DNA of 64,000 nt from Marinomonas sp. THO17 (GTDB lineage: Bacteria > Pseudomonadota > Gammaproteobacteria > Pseudomonadales > Marinomonadaceae), in contig NZ_AP031575.1 in NCBI RefSeq assembly GCF_040436405.1, forward strand, positions 872,501 through 936,500, written 5' to 3'. Shown piece by piece: positions 19,131 through 28,351 of this stretch (positions within the stretch are counted from its first letter, which is position 1; the number at the start of each line of letters is the position of its first letter). Position numbers and translations under genes: made by a program. The notes beneath the pieces were generated by a model that was given only the letters and a program-made list of their open reading frames with translations, ran no database searches and had not been told where the DNA came from.

Positions 19131-20054
19131 TTACTCACCATGCTGAGCAAAGAAATCCAATAATAACTGATTAAACGCAACCGGCTGCTCCCAATATGGT
19201 GCGTGTCCTGCCTCTCTAAAAATATACACATCAGGATCGTTCCAATATTTTGCATAACTGCGCAATCGAGAAGGTGGCATGTACATGTCTGCATCACCTG
19301 TAAAGAGTAAAAGAGGTACTTCAACTGCAGCAATCTGCTCTGGAGTAAGGGCATTTTCCAAGGGGATGGCAACTCGCTTCAAGCGTGAAATTTCCTCAAT
19401 TGCTAACCACTCTTTCATACCTTCTGGGTTTGATTCACGGTAATTTGGACTGACTTCTTTCAAAAGTACTGGCATGGCTCTATAGCCTTCCGGAAACAAG
19501 GTATCGTCTGTGGCACGGTAATTTGGATCACCTATTTTACCTATGGTCACCCCAATCGTGATACTCAGCAATCGCTCAGGATAAGACACAGCAACATCAG
19601 GAACAATATCAGCACCCGCGGCTAATCCCACTAAGTGAAAACGCTTTACTCCCAAATGATCAACCACACTCAACAAGTCACTCATGCCACTCACAGTGAC
19701 TGACTCATCGGTAATTTCAGTATTCAAATGACCACGACGAGAATAAGCAATTACTCGATAACCCGCTTTAGCAAACACAGGTTGTTGATACTTCCATATT
19801 AATGCGCTACTGGAAGCAGGATGCAGGAGCACTACAGCCTCACCTTCACCACCTGTATCCCAATACCAAAGTCGTGCACCATCTACGTCAACATAACCTT
19901 CTTTAGCTGGCACTTGATCAGGTACTGGTGCCCATTCAGTTTGCGGCTCAATAAGGTTATCTTCTGACACCTTTACCGAAGAAGATGTCATTACATTACA
20001 TCCTGTTATAAGGGTTAGTATTGACCCCATAGTAAAAGCTTTAAACAAGCTCAT
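19131..20054 (-). CDS. Lipoprotein alpha/beta-hydrolase-fold protein, nucleophile Ser replaced by Ala
   Basis: A 307-aa protein with a lipoprotein signal (MSLFKAFTMGSILTLITGC, lipid Cys ~19) and an alpha/beta hydrolase domain: VVLLHPASSS (oxyanion region), YRVIAYSRRGH, nucleophile elbow VGLAAGAD (~141-148), LLFTGDADMYMPP (acid Asp ~250) and GHAPYWEQP (His ~286). The elbow normally reads G-x-S-x-G; here the middle residue is Ala (GCC codon), while acid and His are kept. It may be a non-hydrolytic binding protein or use another mechanism. No operon partner is evident. Confidence 0.8.
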   Translation of the reverse strand: MSLFKAFTMGSILTLITGCNVMTSSSVKVSEDNLIEPQTEWAPVPDQVPAKEGYVDVDGARLWYWDTGGEGEAVVLLHPASSSALIWKYQQPVFAKAGYRVIAYSRRGHLNTEITDESVTVSGMSDLLSVVDHLGVKRFHLVGLAAGADIVPDVAVSYPERLLSITIGVTIGKIGDPNYRATDDTLFPEGYRAMPVLLKEVSPNYRESNPEGMKEWLAIEEISRLKRVAIPLENALTPEQIAAVEVPLLLFTGDADMYMPPSRLRSYAKYWNDPDVYIFREAGHAPYWEQPVAFNQLLLDFFAQHGE

Positions 20055-20613
20055 GAATTACTCCTTAAAATTACAGATTAGTAAAAGAAAACACATCCAA
20101 AGAAAAAATAAACCGAATAACAAAACACCTTACCCAAACTGCTTCACTCAACAAGACTGGAAAATTTAGCCATCTTTATAAAATAGAATATTCGCCTTTT
20201 AACAATCCTAGATAATAAAAAAGCCCTTTCAGGTAGTACCAACTCACCCAATCCATCTTCATTAAATAAAAAGGCATTAAATAGATCTTAAAAGACCTTA
20301 TCCACTTAGGTAAAATATCAATAAGCTCACATTTCTTCTTCTAACTTTTAACAACTTATCCGCTCAATACCTTCCTCCTTATCGTCCTTTTTTCATGTAT
20401 AGATAGGAATACAATCACTCCGTTTTCAATAAAAACTTATCTTTTAAGATAAATCTTAAAATCAACTTAAAAATTAAGTTGATTTAAGAAAGATAAATTT
20501 CTTTATTAGTCACTATATCATTTACAAAAAATAACATTCAATTATAATATTCAAAAAGTTTCAATATTTTCCACAACTTGCGTTATCCCCCTAACACGAT
20601 AAGGATATTTCTG
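20055..20613. other. Intergenic leader of chemoreceptor 1
   Basis: 559 bp, strongly AT-rich, no gene. Contains the palindromes TTATCTTTTAAGATAA near 20439-20454 and the 12-bp hairpin at 20461-20487. A sigma-28 (flagellar) promoter was looked for by eye and not found. Confidence 0.6.
20461..20487. promoter_or_regulatory. Hairpin/palindrome in the chemoreceptor 1 leader
   Basis: AAATCAACTTAA (20461-20472), loop AAA, TTAAGTTGATTT (20476-20487): perfect 12-bp inverted repeat ~130 bp before the start codon. The equivalent element in copy 2 differs at two stem pairs, both compensated. Confidence 0.7.
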
Positions 20614-22527
20614 ATGACCTTAAATAAAAAGCTTATTCTCTCTAGTTGCGGCATTTTGTTAATCATCTCAACAATACTAACTGTCATTTCCATTGTCGCA
20701 ATACGCGGTCAAATTACTCAGGATTTACGTCAGAACATGCTGACTTATGGACAAGCAAGCTCAAATCAAATTGCGAATTGGATAGCCGACAAAGGACAAG
20801 TACTTCATGCACTAAAAGAAGTTGTTGAAGCCTATCCAGACAATGACGATGTTATTTTAAGGTCATTAAAACAAACCATTTCTGCAGCTAAATTAAGCTC
20901 CTTAGTTTATGGATTAAAATCCGGCGATGCTTTTTTCAGCCGCGGTAAAAATGTTCTGGACAATTACGATGTAACCAAAAGGGGCTGGTATCAAACAGGA
21001 CTAAAAACACAAAACTTAGTCATAACAGAACCTTATAGAGGGAGAACTTCCGGAGCGTTATTAATCTCTCTAGTTCAACAAACACAGCAGAACGGACAGT
21101 TTCACGGTGTGTTAAGTGCCAATGTGAATTTAAATGGTATTGATGATGTGATTTCAGACATGGCTGTACCAGGTGAAGGATACGCTTTTATTGTATCTGA
21201 CTCAGGTAGAATTATTTCTTACCCAGAAACAACGAACGCATCAAATGAAGCAAACGATTTTAACAATAAAATGCTAAATGAAGTAGATGAAGGCTTGAGT
21301 TTGTCTTTCATTCAAGAAAATAGTCAATCGAATATGCTCAGCGACATTAATATCCATAACGTGGATTATTTGATGTCTTCACGACGTATTCAAAATACAC
21401 CTTGGACCTTAGTGTTATTAGGTAAAAAAGATATTCTCATGGCCCCCGTAACAGAACTGGCCATAAAACAAGCCTTAGTGGCCATTGCATTGATGCTGGT
21501 TTCTATTTTCCTTATGAGCTTTATGATTCGAACCTTATTAGCTGACTTGTTTAGAGTATCAAATGCTCTTGCTGACATAGCCCAAGGTGAAGGCGATTTA
21601 ACGGTACAAATCTCCACCAAAAGTCAGGATGAAGTCGGTAAACTGGCGCACAACTTCAATGACTTTGTGTTCAAACTACGCGACATTATCAAAAGTATTG
21701 AACAACTTACTCATACCTTATTTGAGCAAGCAACCAAAAGTACTCAATCCGTAGAAGAAAGCACTAAACGCTTAAATGTCCAACAGGACGAAATGATTTC
21801 CGTTGCCTCGGCCGTTGAAGAAATGACATCCGCTACGCAAGAAATTGCGCTTAACGCTGAGATGACGGCAGACAATTCAAACAAGACTGTCACCATAAGC
21901 GATAATGGTCAAAAACTTGCCAAAGCAAGCTTAGAATCCATTTCTCAATTATCAAACGAAGTCAACGAGGCCAGTCAGGTCATTACCGAACTGAATGAGC
22001 AAGGAGACAAAATTAACAGCATAGTTTCCACCATCAGTGACATAGCTGAACAAACCAATTTACTCGCACTGAATGCTGCCATTGAAGCCGCTCGCGCCGG
22101 AGAACAAGGACGAGGCTTTGCCGTCGTTGCCGATGAAGTTCGTGTCTTATCACAAAAAACTCACCTTTCGACGGAAGAGATTTCAGGCATGATATCTACT
22201 TTGCAAAGCACAACCAACAAAGCGGTAAAAGTCATGGAACTATGCCATAACCTAGCCAATACCAGTGTTGAGGACACAAAAAAATCAGGCGAAAGCTTCT
22301 TAGAAATTGCCAATGCCATCGAACAAATCAACCAAATGACCATTCAAATCGCCACAGCCGCCGAAGAACAAACCAGCGTCATTAGTGAAATAGGCAAAAA
22401 TACCGTAGCGGTTCGTGATGTTTCATCCAACTTGCTGGATCAAATGTCAGACGGTTTAAAACAATCTAACGATTTAAAAGGCTTGGCAGAATCCCTTCGC
22501 ACACAAGTGAATAAATTCAAACTGTAA
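20614..22527 (+). CDS. Methyl-accepting chemotaxis protein with dCache sensor (copy 1)
   Basis: A 637-aa transmembrane chemoreceptor: TM1 ~8-30, periplasmic double-Cache domain ~35-275, TM2 ~283-305, HAMP ~305-360 and the signalling helix hairpin ~370-637 with its tip [20 protein letters not shown] (~485-504). It senses an external ligand and controls CheA via CheW. The Cache part keeps KRGWYQTGL and ITEPYRG, resembling amino-acid-type dCache sites, but the later Asp of that motif is Asn (SANVNL), so an amino-acid ligand is uncertain. No CheR-binding pentapeptide. ATG at 20614 follows AAGGA. Confidence 0.93.
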   Translation: MTLNKKLILSSCGILLIISTILTVISIVAIRGQITQDLRQNMLTYGQASSNQIANWIADKGQVLHALKEVVEAYPDNDDVILRSLKQTISAAKLSSLVYGLKSGDAFFSRGKNVLDNYDVTKRGWYQTGLKTQNLVITEPYRGRTSGALLISLVQQTQQNGQFHGVLSANVNLNGIDDVISDMAVPGEGYAFIVSDSGRIISYPETTNASNEANDFNNKMLNEVDEGLSLSFIQENSQSNMLSDINIHNVDYLMSSRRIQNTPWTLVLLGKKDILMAPVTELAIKQALVAIALMLVSIFLMSFMIRTLLADLFRVSNALADIAQGEGDLTVQISTKSQDEVGKLAHNFNDFVFKLRDIIKSIEQLTHTLFEQATKSTQSVEESTKRLNVQQDEMISVASAVEEMTSATQEIALNAEMTADNSNKTVTISDNGQKLAKASLESISQLSNEVNEASQVITELNEQGDKINSIVSTISDIAEQTNLLALNAAIEAARAGEQGRGFAVVADEVRVLSQKTHLSTEEISGMISTLQSTTNKAVKVMELCHNLANTSVEDTKKSGESFLEIANAIEQINQMTIQIATAAEEQTSVISEIGKNTVAVRDVSSNLLDQMSDGLKQSNDLKGLAESLRTQVNKFKL

Positions 22528-22538
22528 AAAAAAACTCT

Positions 22539-22563
22539 GGCAGAGCGGCAACACCGCTCTGCC
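22539..22563. terminator. Hairpin after chemoreceptor 1 (LysR-side terminator copy)
   Basis: GGCAGAGCGG-caaca-CCGCTCTGCC, 10-bp perfect stem. On the minus strand it is followed by AGAG and a T run, so it is a good terminator for the LysR gene; the plus strand lacks a T run. Same element at 25005-25029. Confidence 0.8.
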
Positions 22564-22565
22564 AA

Positions 22566-22686
22566 TTAGATGGATAGAGCCCTACAGTCAGTATGCTGAG
22601 CCAGGTATTTTTGCCAAGCCACATCAATTTCTTTTACTTCACTTTTAATCCAGCGACGAAACGCTTGTACTTTTTCACACGTAAAT
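22566..22686 (-). pseudogene. 3' remnant of the LysR gene created by the duplication
   Basis: On the minus strand this piece encodes the last ~40 residues of the LysR regulator found intact at 25032-25985 (ending AQHTDCRALSI then stop; the intact gene has AQHTDCKALSI). It has no HTH, no start and is truncated at the duplication joint near 22687. It shows that the ancestral order was chemoreceptor followed by convergent LysR. Confidence 0.88.
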
Positions 22687-22899
22687 TCAGATTAGCAAAA
22701 GAAAACATATTTAAAGGAAAAACAAACCAATCAACAGAACACCTTAACCAAAATTTTTCACTCAACAAGACTGGAAAATTAAGCCACCTTTATAAAAAAT
22801 ATTAGCTTTTTATAATCTTAGATAATCCCTCCCTTTCAGCTAATACCAAGTCACCCAACCCATCTTCATTAAATAAAAAACTTAGCTTTGAAGATAAAC

Positions 22900-22932
22900 C
22901 TTAAATTAACTTGAAAATCAAGTTAATTTAAG
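22900..22932. promoter_or_regulatory. Hairpin/palindrome in the chemoreceptor 2 leader (compensated variant)
   Basis: CTTAAATTAACTTGA (22900-22914), AAA loop, TCAAGTTAATTTAAG (22918-22932): 15-bp perfect inverted repeat. Relative to copy 1 the stem changes C-G to T-A and A-T to G-C, each with its partner, so pairing is preserved. Confidence 0.7.
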
Positions 22933-23058
22933 AAAGATATATTTCTTTATTAATCACTACATCATTTACAACAGATAGCATTCAATTATAATATTCAAAA
23001 AAATTTCAATATTTTCCATAATTTGCGTTATTCCCCTAACACGATAAGGATATTTTTG

Positions 23059-24996
23059 ATGACCTTAAATAAAAAGCTGATTCTCTCTAGTTGCGGCATT
23101 TTGTTAATCATATCAACAATACTAACTGTCATTTCCATTGTCGCAATACGCGGTCAAATTACTCAGGATTTACATCAGAACATGCTGACTTATGGACAAG
23201 CAAGCTCAAATCAAATTGCGAATTGGATAGCCGACAAAGGGCAAGTACTTCATGCATTAAAAGAAACTGTTGAAGCCTATCCAGATAATGACGATGTTAT
23301 TTTAAGGTCATTAAAACAAACCATTTCTGCAGCTGAATTAAGCTCCTTAGTTTATGGATTAAAATCCGGTGACGTTTATGGATTAAAATCCAGCGACACT
23401 TTTTCCAGCCGCGGTAAAAATGTTCTGGAGAATTACGATGTAACCAAAAGGGGCTGGTATCAAACAGGACTAAAAACACAAAACTTAGTTATAACAGAAC
23501 CTTATAGAGGCAGATCTTCCGGAGCGTTATTAATCTCTCTAGTTCAACAAACACAGCAGAACGGACAATTTCACGGTGTGTTAAGTGCCAATGTTAATTT
23601 AAGTCGTATTGATAATGTGATTTCAGACATGGCTGTGCCAGGTGAAGGATACGCTTTTATTGTGTCTGACTCAGGTAGAATTATTTCTTACCCAGAAACA
23701 ACGAACGCATCAAATGAAGCAAACGATTTTAACAATAAAATGCTAAATGAAGTAGATGAAGGCTTGAGTTTGTCTTTCATTCAAGAAAATAGTCAATCGA
23801 ATATGCTCAGCGACATTAATATCCATAACGTGGATTATTTGATGTCTTCACGACGTATTCAAAATACACCTTGGACCTTAGTGTTATTAGGTAAAAAAGA
23901 TATTCTCATGGCCCCCGTAACAGAACTGGCCTTAAAACAAGCCTTAGTGGCCATTGCGCTGATGCTGGTTTCTATTTTCCTTATGAGCTTTATGATTCGA
24001 ACCTTATTAGCTGACTTGTTTAGAGTATCAAACGCTCTTGCTGACATAGCCCAAGGTGAAGGCGATTTAACGGTACAAATCTCCACCAAAAGTCAGGATG
24101 AAGTCGGTAAACTGGCGCACAACTTCAATGACTTTGTGTTCAAACTACGCGACATTATCAAAAGTATTGAACAACTTACTCATACCTTATTTGAGCAAGC
24201 AACCAAAAGTACTCAATCCGTAGAAGAAAGCACTAAACGCTTAAATGTCCAACAGGACGAAATGATTTCCGTTGCCTCGGCCGTTGAAGAAATGACATCC
24301 GCTACGCAAGAAATTGCGCTTAACGCTGAGATGACGGCAGACAATTCAAACAAGACTGTCACCATAAGCGATAATGGTCAAAAACTTGCCAAAGCAAGCT
24401 TAGAATCCATTTCTCAATTATCAAACGAAGTCAACGAGGCCAGTCAGGTCATTACCGAACTGAATGAGCAAGGAGACAAAATTAACAGCATAGTTTCCAC
24501 CATCAGTGACATAGCTGAACAAACCAATTTACTCGCACTGAATGCTGCCATTGAAGCCGCTCGCGCCGGAGAACAAGGACGAGGCTTTGCCGTCGTTGCC
24601 GATGAAGTTCGTGTCTTATCACAAAAAACTCACCTTTCGACGGAAGAGATTTCAGGCATGATATCTACTTTGCAAAGCACAACCAACAAAGCGGTAAAAG
24701 TCATGGAACTATGCCATAACCTAGCCAACACCAGTGTTGAGGACACAAAAAAATCAGGCGAAAGCTTCTTAGAAATTGCCAATGCCATTGAACAAATCAA
24801 CCAAATGACCATTCAAATCGCCACAGCCGCCGAAGAACAAACCAGCGTCACTAGTGAAATAGGCAAAAATACCGTAGCGGTTCGTGATGTTTCATCCAAC
24901 TTGCTGGATCAAATGTCAGACGGTTTAAAACAATCTAACGATTTAAAAGGCTTGGCAGAATCCCTTCGCACACAAGTGAATAAATTCAAACTGTAA
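23059..24996 (+). CDS. Methyl-accepting chemotaxis protein with dCache sensor (copy 2)
   Basis: A 645-aa paralogue of the preceding receptor with the same architecture. Differences cluster in the sensor: Val/Thr, Lys/Glu, GIDD/RIDN changes and an extra eight residues from duplication of VYGLKSGD (two tandem 24-bp units at 23350-23373 and 23374-23397). HAMP and signalling domains differ by only a few residues (for example Ile to Thr in SVTSE). Start at 23059 after AAGGA, as in copy 1. The pair likely feeds the same signalling array, possibly with altered ligand affinity. Confidence 0.93.
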   Translation: MTLNKKLILSSCGILLIISTILTVISIVAIRGQITQDLHQNMLTYGQASSNQIANWIADKGQVLHALKETVEAYPDNDDVILRSLKQTISAAELSSLVYGLKSGDVYGLKSSDTFSSRGKNVLENYDVTKRGWYQTGLKTQNLVITEPYRGRSSGALLISLVQQTQQNGQFHGVLSANVNLSRIDNVISDMAVPGEGYAFIVSDSGRIISYPETTNASNEANDFNNKMLNEVDEGLSLSFIQENSQSNMLSDINIHNVDYLMSSRRIQNTPWTLVLLGKKDILMAPVTELALKQALVAIALMLVSIFLMSFMIRTLLADLFRVSNALADIAQGEGDLTVQISTKSQDEVGKLAHNFNDFVFKLRDIIKSIEQLTHTLFEQATKSTQSVEESTKRLNVQQDEMISVASAVEEMTSATQEIALNAEMTADNSNKTVTISDNGQKLAKASLESISQLSNEVNEASQVITELNEQGDKINSIVSTISDIAEQTNLLALNAAIEAARAGEQGRGFAVVADEVRVLSQKTHLSTEEISGMISTLQSTTNKAVKVMELCHNLANTSVEDTKKSGESFLEIANAIEQINQMTIQIATAAEEQTSVTSEIGKNTVAVRDVSSNLLDQMSDGLKQSNDLKGLAESLRTQVNKFKL

Positions 24997-25004
24997 AAAA
25001 CTTT

Positions 25005-25029
25005 GGCAGAGCGGCAACACCGCTCTGCC
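25005..25029. terminator. Terminator hairpin between chemoreceptor 2 and LysR
   Basis: GGCAGAGCGG-caaca-CCGCTCTGCC as at 22539; on the minus strand it is followed by AAAGTTTTTT, directly downstream of the intact LysR stop. Confidence 0.82.
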
Positions 25030-25031
25030 AA

Positions 25032-25985
25032 TTAGATGGATAGAGCCTTACAGTCAGTATGCTGAGCCAGGTATTTTTGCCAAGCCACATCAATTTCTTT
25101 TACTTCACTTTTAATCCAGCGACGAAACGCTTGTATTTTTTCATACTTAAAATGTGGTGCTGGTGCCACCAAATAAAAATCGTAACGTGATTTCATATAG
25201 ACAGGTAAAGGACAAATCAACTGCCCTTTTTGAATGTGATCATATACCAAACCAAAACGCACCATAGCCAAACCTTGTCGAGATAACAAAGCCTCCACTA
25301 AGGAAGTGGAATCCGCCACATGCAAATTAGACTTTAAAGGTAGATCGTATAACTTAAGAAAAGTTTGTAATTTAGGCCAAACATGCTCCATATCTGGACC
25401 AGTGTCTGTAATGATAGAGATATCCAAAAGCTGTTCAACAATGCCTTTAGATGTGTCAATTAACGCAGGGTGACATACTGGTAAAAGGTTCTCTTCAAAT
25501 AATAGTTCAGATTGTAATCCATCATAATGACCTTCACCTAAACGCACACAAAGGTCTAAATCCGTATCGGCAAAACTTGACAAGCCGATGCTAGGACTAA
25601 GCCGCAGATTAATATCGGGAACCGACGCTTGAAACATACCAAGCCTAGGTACTAACCAACGACTCGAAAAAGAAGGTACTGCACTAATAACCAAGGTGTT
25701 TGGATTCGGGTCCTGAGTAATACCTCGCACCCCTTCTTCCATTAACTGAAAGGCCCGATTGACGTAGTCATATAAATAATGACCTTCTGAGGTCAATATC
25801 ACTTGACGCGTTTGTCGTTCAAACAAAGTCACCCCAAGATGCTGTTCTAGGGTTTTGATCTGCTGGCTAATTGCCGCTTGAGTAACAAACAAATGCTCAG
25901 CGGCGTCTTTAAAGCTCAAACTTTCTGCGGCAAATCGAAACGCCAACATAGATTTCAATGGCGGTAAACTGCGAGATAATGACAT
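25032..25985 (-). CDS. LysR-family regulator (GcvA-like)
   Basis: A 317-aa LysR protein: N-terminal HTH with FRFAAESLSFKDAAEHLFVTQ-type helix and AAISQQIKTLEQHLGVTLFERQTR (~35-60), then an effector-binding domain with SAVPSFSSRWLVPRLGMFQ, as in the GcvA subgroup. Convergent with chemoreceptor 2, divergent from a DUF1127 gene, with a dyad of LysR type (25999-26013) in between. It probably controls the DUF1127 gene and itself; target physiology unknown. Confidence 0.9.
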   Translation of the reverse strand: MSLSRSLPPLKSMLAFRFAAESLSFKDAAEHLFVTQAAISQQIKTLEQHLGVTLFERQTRQVILTSEGHYLYDYVNRAFQLMEEGVRGITQDPNPNTLVISAVPSFSSRWLVPRLGMFQASVPDINLRLSPSIGLSSFADTDLDLCVRLGEGHYDGLQSELLFEENLLPVCHPALIDTSKGIVEQLLDISIITDTGPDMEHVWPKLQTFLKLYDLPLKSNLHVADSTSLVEALLSRQGLAMVRFGLVYDHIQKGQLICPLPVYMKSRYDFYLVAPAPHFKYEKIQAFRRWIKSEVKEIDVAWQKYLAQHTDCKALSI

Positions 25986-25998
25986 AACTCACCTATAG

Positions 25999-26013
25999 TT
26001 AAGTTTTTCTTAA
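25999..26013. promoter_or_regulatory. LysR-type operator candidate (TTAAG-N5-CTTAA)
   Basis: TTAAG (25999-26003), TTTTT, CTTAA (26009-26013), a perfect dyad containing T-N11-A. It lies 14 bp before the LysR start and ~90 bp before the DUF1127 start, the usual location for LysR autoregulatory boxes. Confidence 0.5.
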
Positions 26014-26100
26014 TCATAATAGGTTTTTTCTCGTTTGTCCCTCAGAAATATCTGTACCACTATAAACACATAATCTGACAACAACCGAGAGGACAACAAA

Positions 26101-26340
26101 ATGAAAACCTATCAAGATACACATTTAGAATTAACAGCTCAACGCCTTATTTTGAAGAAAAAAAGCGCAAGTGACTTCACCAAAGTGGCACTCAAAAGTA
26201 TCAAAAGCCTTATTGCTAAAATGCACCATAATTGGAAAACCCGTCGTCAGCTTCATCGATTGAACGAGATGCAGCTAAAAGATTTAGGCTTAACTTCATC
26301 TGATGTATACAATGAAGTGAATAAACCTATTTGGAAATAA
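26101..26340 (+). CDS. DUF1127 domain small protein
   Basis: A 79-aa protein whose last ~45 residues fit DUF1127: NWKTRRQLHRLNEMQLKDLGLTSSDV followed by an acidic/Trp-containing end (W/R...R..L..L....L.DLGL pattern). It has an upstream GAGAGGACAAC ribosome-binding site. DUF1127 proteins are small Arg-rich proteins implicated in RNA or phosphate-related regulation in alphaproteobacteria; role here is unknown. Divergent from the LysR gene. A weak dyad CCGGTTAC...GTAGCCGG lies downstream at about 26372-26396. Confidence 0.85.
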   Translation: MKTYQDTHLELTAQRLILKKKSASDFTKVALKSIKSLIAKMHHNWKTRRQLHRLNEMQLKDLGLTSSDVYNEVNKPIWK

Positions 26341-26534
26341 ATAATGCCATCCAGAAACTCACACCTTTAATCCGGTTACTCACCTTGGTAGCCGGATCCA
26401 CCCCCAAATTTCACGCAAACAAACTCAATATCATACCAATAAAACTGTTTACTTTTTAATCAAAGCATATTAAGAGTAATAAAAAGAAAATTGCTTACCC
26501 TCACAAAGTGACTAATTCCACACAGGAAATAATA

Positions 26535-28298
26535 ATGAAACAAATCACTTTATTACTCGTCAGTTTTTTGCTTTTTGCTTGTTCCAGTAATCCGACAGGT
26601 ACCATCAGTGTTCGCTCAGTCGAATCAGATGGCAAATTAAAAGAACCCCTCACTTCCACCGCCAATCTAGTAACAGATGATAAAACCATTTTTAAAACTG
26701 AAACCGACGGTTCTACTGATGGAAACGATGTATATGCCATCTATCTTACAGATGCTTATTTAAAATATTTAGCCGATTGGTGGGGAGTTAATGAGGTCAT
26801 TTTTGTCGTTGAATTTACCGAAGCTGTAACCGGAGAAACAGATTCAGACACAGCTACAAAAATATTGGGCCCCTATGAAAAGTTGTCTGATGGCATCAAA
26901 GCGCCATTACTAAATAAAGCCTTGTATGGGCCCAAAAAAATGGAAAGCGATTTACTGAGCATGAACATCAAAGTCTATGAATATGACTTAGATGAAAATG
27001 ATGAGAGTTCAGCTATGCTCGAATTTATCGCTTCTGCTGCAGAAAGCTTTTCTTTATCTGACCCTATTACCTTGGGGGAGATAAAACTTGCAAAAGAAAT
27101 TGCAAATACATTATTACTCGCCAATGAAAATGACCTTATCATGGAAATGGATATTGATTTTGTGGCAGGAAATAGCAAATACGCTTCCAACAATCATTCT
27201 AATGTTGTACCTCTGAAAGACGGTGAAATAATTATGGTTAAACAAGAAGGATGCGCAGTGATGACATGTTATGACTATTTTAGTAAAGGCGGGTCTAACA
27301 TTCCTGGATTCCTTCCAGACTTATTTATGCTAATACCGACTGCACTGAACAGAGCTTTTGTTGACACCCCGGATCATTCGAGTCTCAAAGATTTTAAAGA
27401 TGAAAATCTAATTGTGACAAAGGACGGTATTACAGAGCTTGATAATAACGGCAAACCAAATGGACTTTATACAGATAAAACTTGGCTTAGATTAAATATC
27501 GTAAAAGGCGGGGATGCGTCGCAATGGTCGTTCAGGAAAAAACTTTATCCAACAGCAGAAGAGATTGAAAAGCTTTTAAAAAATCCCTACTCACTTAACC
27601 GTGAAAACATCGATTCCATCTTAAAAGGTATTAATGACGCACAAGAAAGCTTAGTTGAAGTAAAAACAAAGGCCGTTATTAAACTGACGTCTAAAATGAG
27701 TCAAAACGACACCCATTTTATTGAAGCAAATACTAATAACAGTAGCTTATGCATAAGTTATCCAGAGAATGTAAATATTATTAACACCGCTGCCAAACCG
27801 AATGATGGCGATGATACACAAGCCTTCAAATTTGGTAAGTTGAGTTCGTCAAAACAAAGCAGCTGTTACAAAATAGCTCCCTCATCAGAAGCAGGCTCAT
27901 CAGAAGACACTTTTACTCCAGGATCAGGTGACTTTATTGTGAACTATGAGGTCAATGATGATATCAAAGTACAAAGTTTACCTTACTTAGTAAGAGCAAG
28001 ACTTGAAGTAAACGACTTTACTCTGTCCTGCATGGCTAATGCTGACAACACCAGCTACCAGCTTGTGCTTAAGCCCAATACATCAGAGAGCAAGAGTAAA
28101 ATCCCACAGATCACAGCTGTTCTCTTTGGGGATGCCGATCAAGACATTCCCTTCACTGCAACCGATACCGAGATTAAGACCAACAGATACTTTGATCAAA
28201 AGGATGACATAAACATCAAGGTAGAAGATATTTTTGGAGCCTCTATTTCTCTAAAAATTTCAAATGATGATATTAATAAATGCCTTGCCAATACGTGA
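26535..28298 (+). CDS. Large lipoprotein of unknown function
   Basis: A 587-aa protein with a clear lipoprotein signal: MKQITLLLVSFLLFAC, lipid Cys at 16 followed by SSNPTG. The Asn/Asp-rich body has no catalytic motif I recognise; predicted to be mainly periplasmic-facing with an acidic mid-region (EYDLDENDESSAM) and few Cys (CAVMTC, SSLC, SSCYK, LSC, KC), possibly disulfide-bonded. A MVKQEGCAVMTCYDYF segment near 235-250 could mark a domain boundary. ATG at 26535 follows AGGAAAT. Neighbouring genes give no functional hint. Not assigned to a family. Confidence 0.75.
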   Translation: MKQITLLLVSFLLFACSSNPTGTISVRSVESDGKLKEPLTSTANLVTDDKTIFKTETDGSTDGNDVYAIYLTDAYLKYLADWWGVNEVIFVVEFTEAVTGETDSDTATKILGPYEKLSDGIKAPLLNKALYGPKKMESDLLSMNIKVYEYDLDENDESSAMLEFIASAAESFSLSDPITLGEIKLAKEIANTLLLANENDLIMEMDIDFVAGNSKYASNNHSNVVPLKDGEIIMVKQEGCAVMTCYDYFSKGGSNIPGFLPDLFMLIPTALNRAFVDTPDHSSLKDFKDENLIVTKDGITELDNNGKPNGLYTDKTWLRLNIVKGGDASQWSFRKKLYPTAEEIEKLLKNPYSLNRENIDSILKGINDAQESLVEVKTKAVIKLTSKMSQNDTHFIEANTNNSSLCISYPENVNIINTAAKPNDGDDTQAFKFGKLSSSKQSSCYKIAPSSEAGSSEDTFTPGSGDFIVNYEVNDDIKVQSLPYLVRARLEVNDFTLSCMANADNTSYQLVLKPNTSESKSKIPQITAVLFGDADQDIPFTATDTEIKTNRYFDQKDDINIKVEDIFGASISLKISNDDINKCLANT

Positions 28299-28351
28299 GA
28301 TACAGGGGCTTCCTAGTAATTATTTAATTTAAAAAACTAACAGACGCCAAT

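Larger units (their letters stand above)
20074..22687 (+). repeat. Copy 1 of a ~2.6-kb tandem duplication (upstream region + chemoreceptor + LysR 3' end)
   Basis: The block from CAGATTAG at 20074 recurs from CAGATTAG at 22688 (offset 2,614 bp). It contains ~540 bp of leader, the whole chemoreceptor gene, its hairpin and the last ~120 bp of the LysR gene whose intact copy lies after copy 2. The leader and sensor-coding parts differ at many sites; the last ~1.3 kb is almost identical. No transposase or flanking target repeats are seen, so unequal recombination is the likely origin. Confidence 0.9.
22528..23058. other. Inter-receptor region
   Basis: 531 bp holding the hairpin at 22539-22563, the LysR remnant, the duplication joint near 22687 and the diverged leader of copy 2 with its palindrome. 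No other gene is supported. Confidence 0.7.
22688..25150 (+). repeat. Copy 2 of the tandem duplication
   Basis: Starts with CAGATTAG at 22688 and matches copy 1 through the chemoreceptor, its hairpin and the LysR 3' end; similarity to copy 1 ends near 25150, inside the intact LysR gene. Contains one extra 24-bp repeat inside the sensor-coding region (23350-23397). Confidence 0.9.

Noticed and set aside
22593..22805. 70-residue plus-strand frame between the chemoreceptors
   Set aside because: It crosses the duplication joint and the LysR remnant, so it is a by-product of the rearrangement; no start signals or family.
20074..25150. Composite transposon as the cause of the receptor duplication
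   Set aside because: No transposase, terminal inverted repeats or target-site duplication at either boundary; simple tandem duplication with short similarity at the joint explains it.
26372..26396. Terminator after the DUF1127 gene
   Set aside because: CCGGTTAC...GTAGCCGG can pair, but no T run follows on either strand; left as a weak dyad only.
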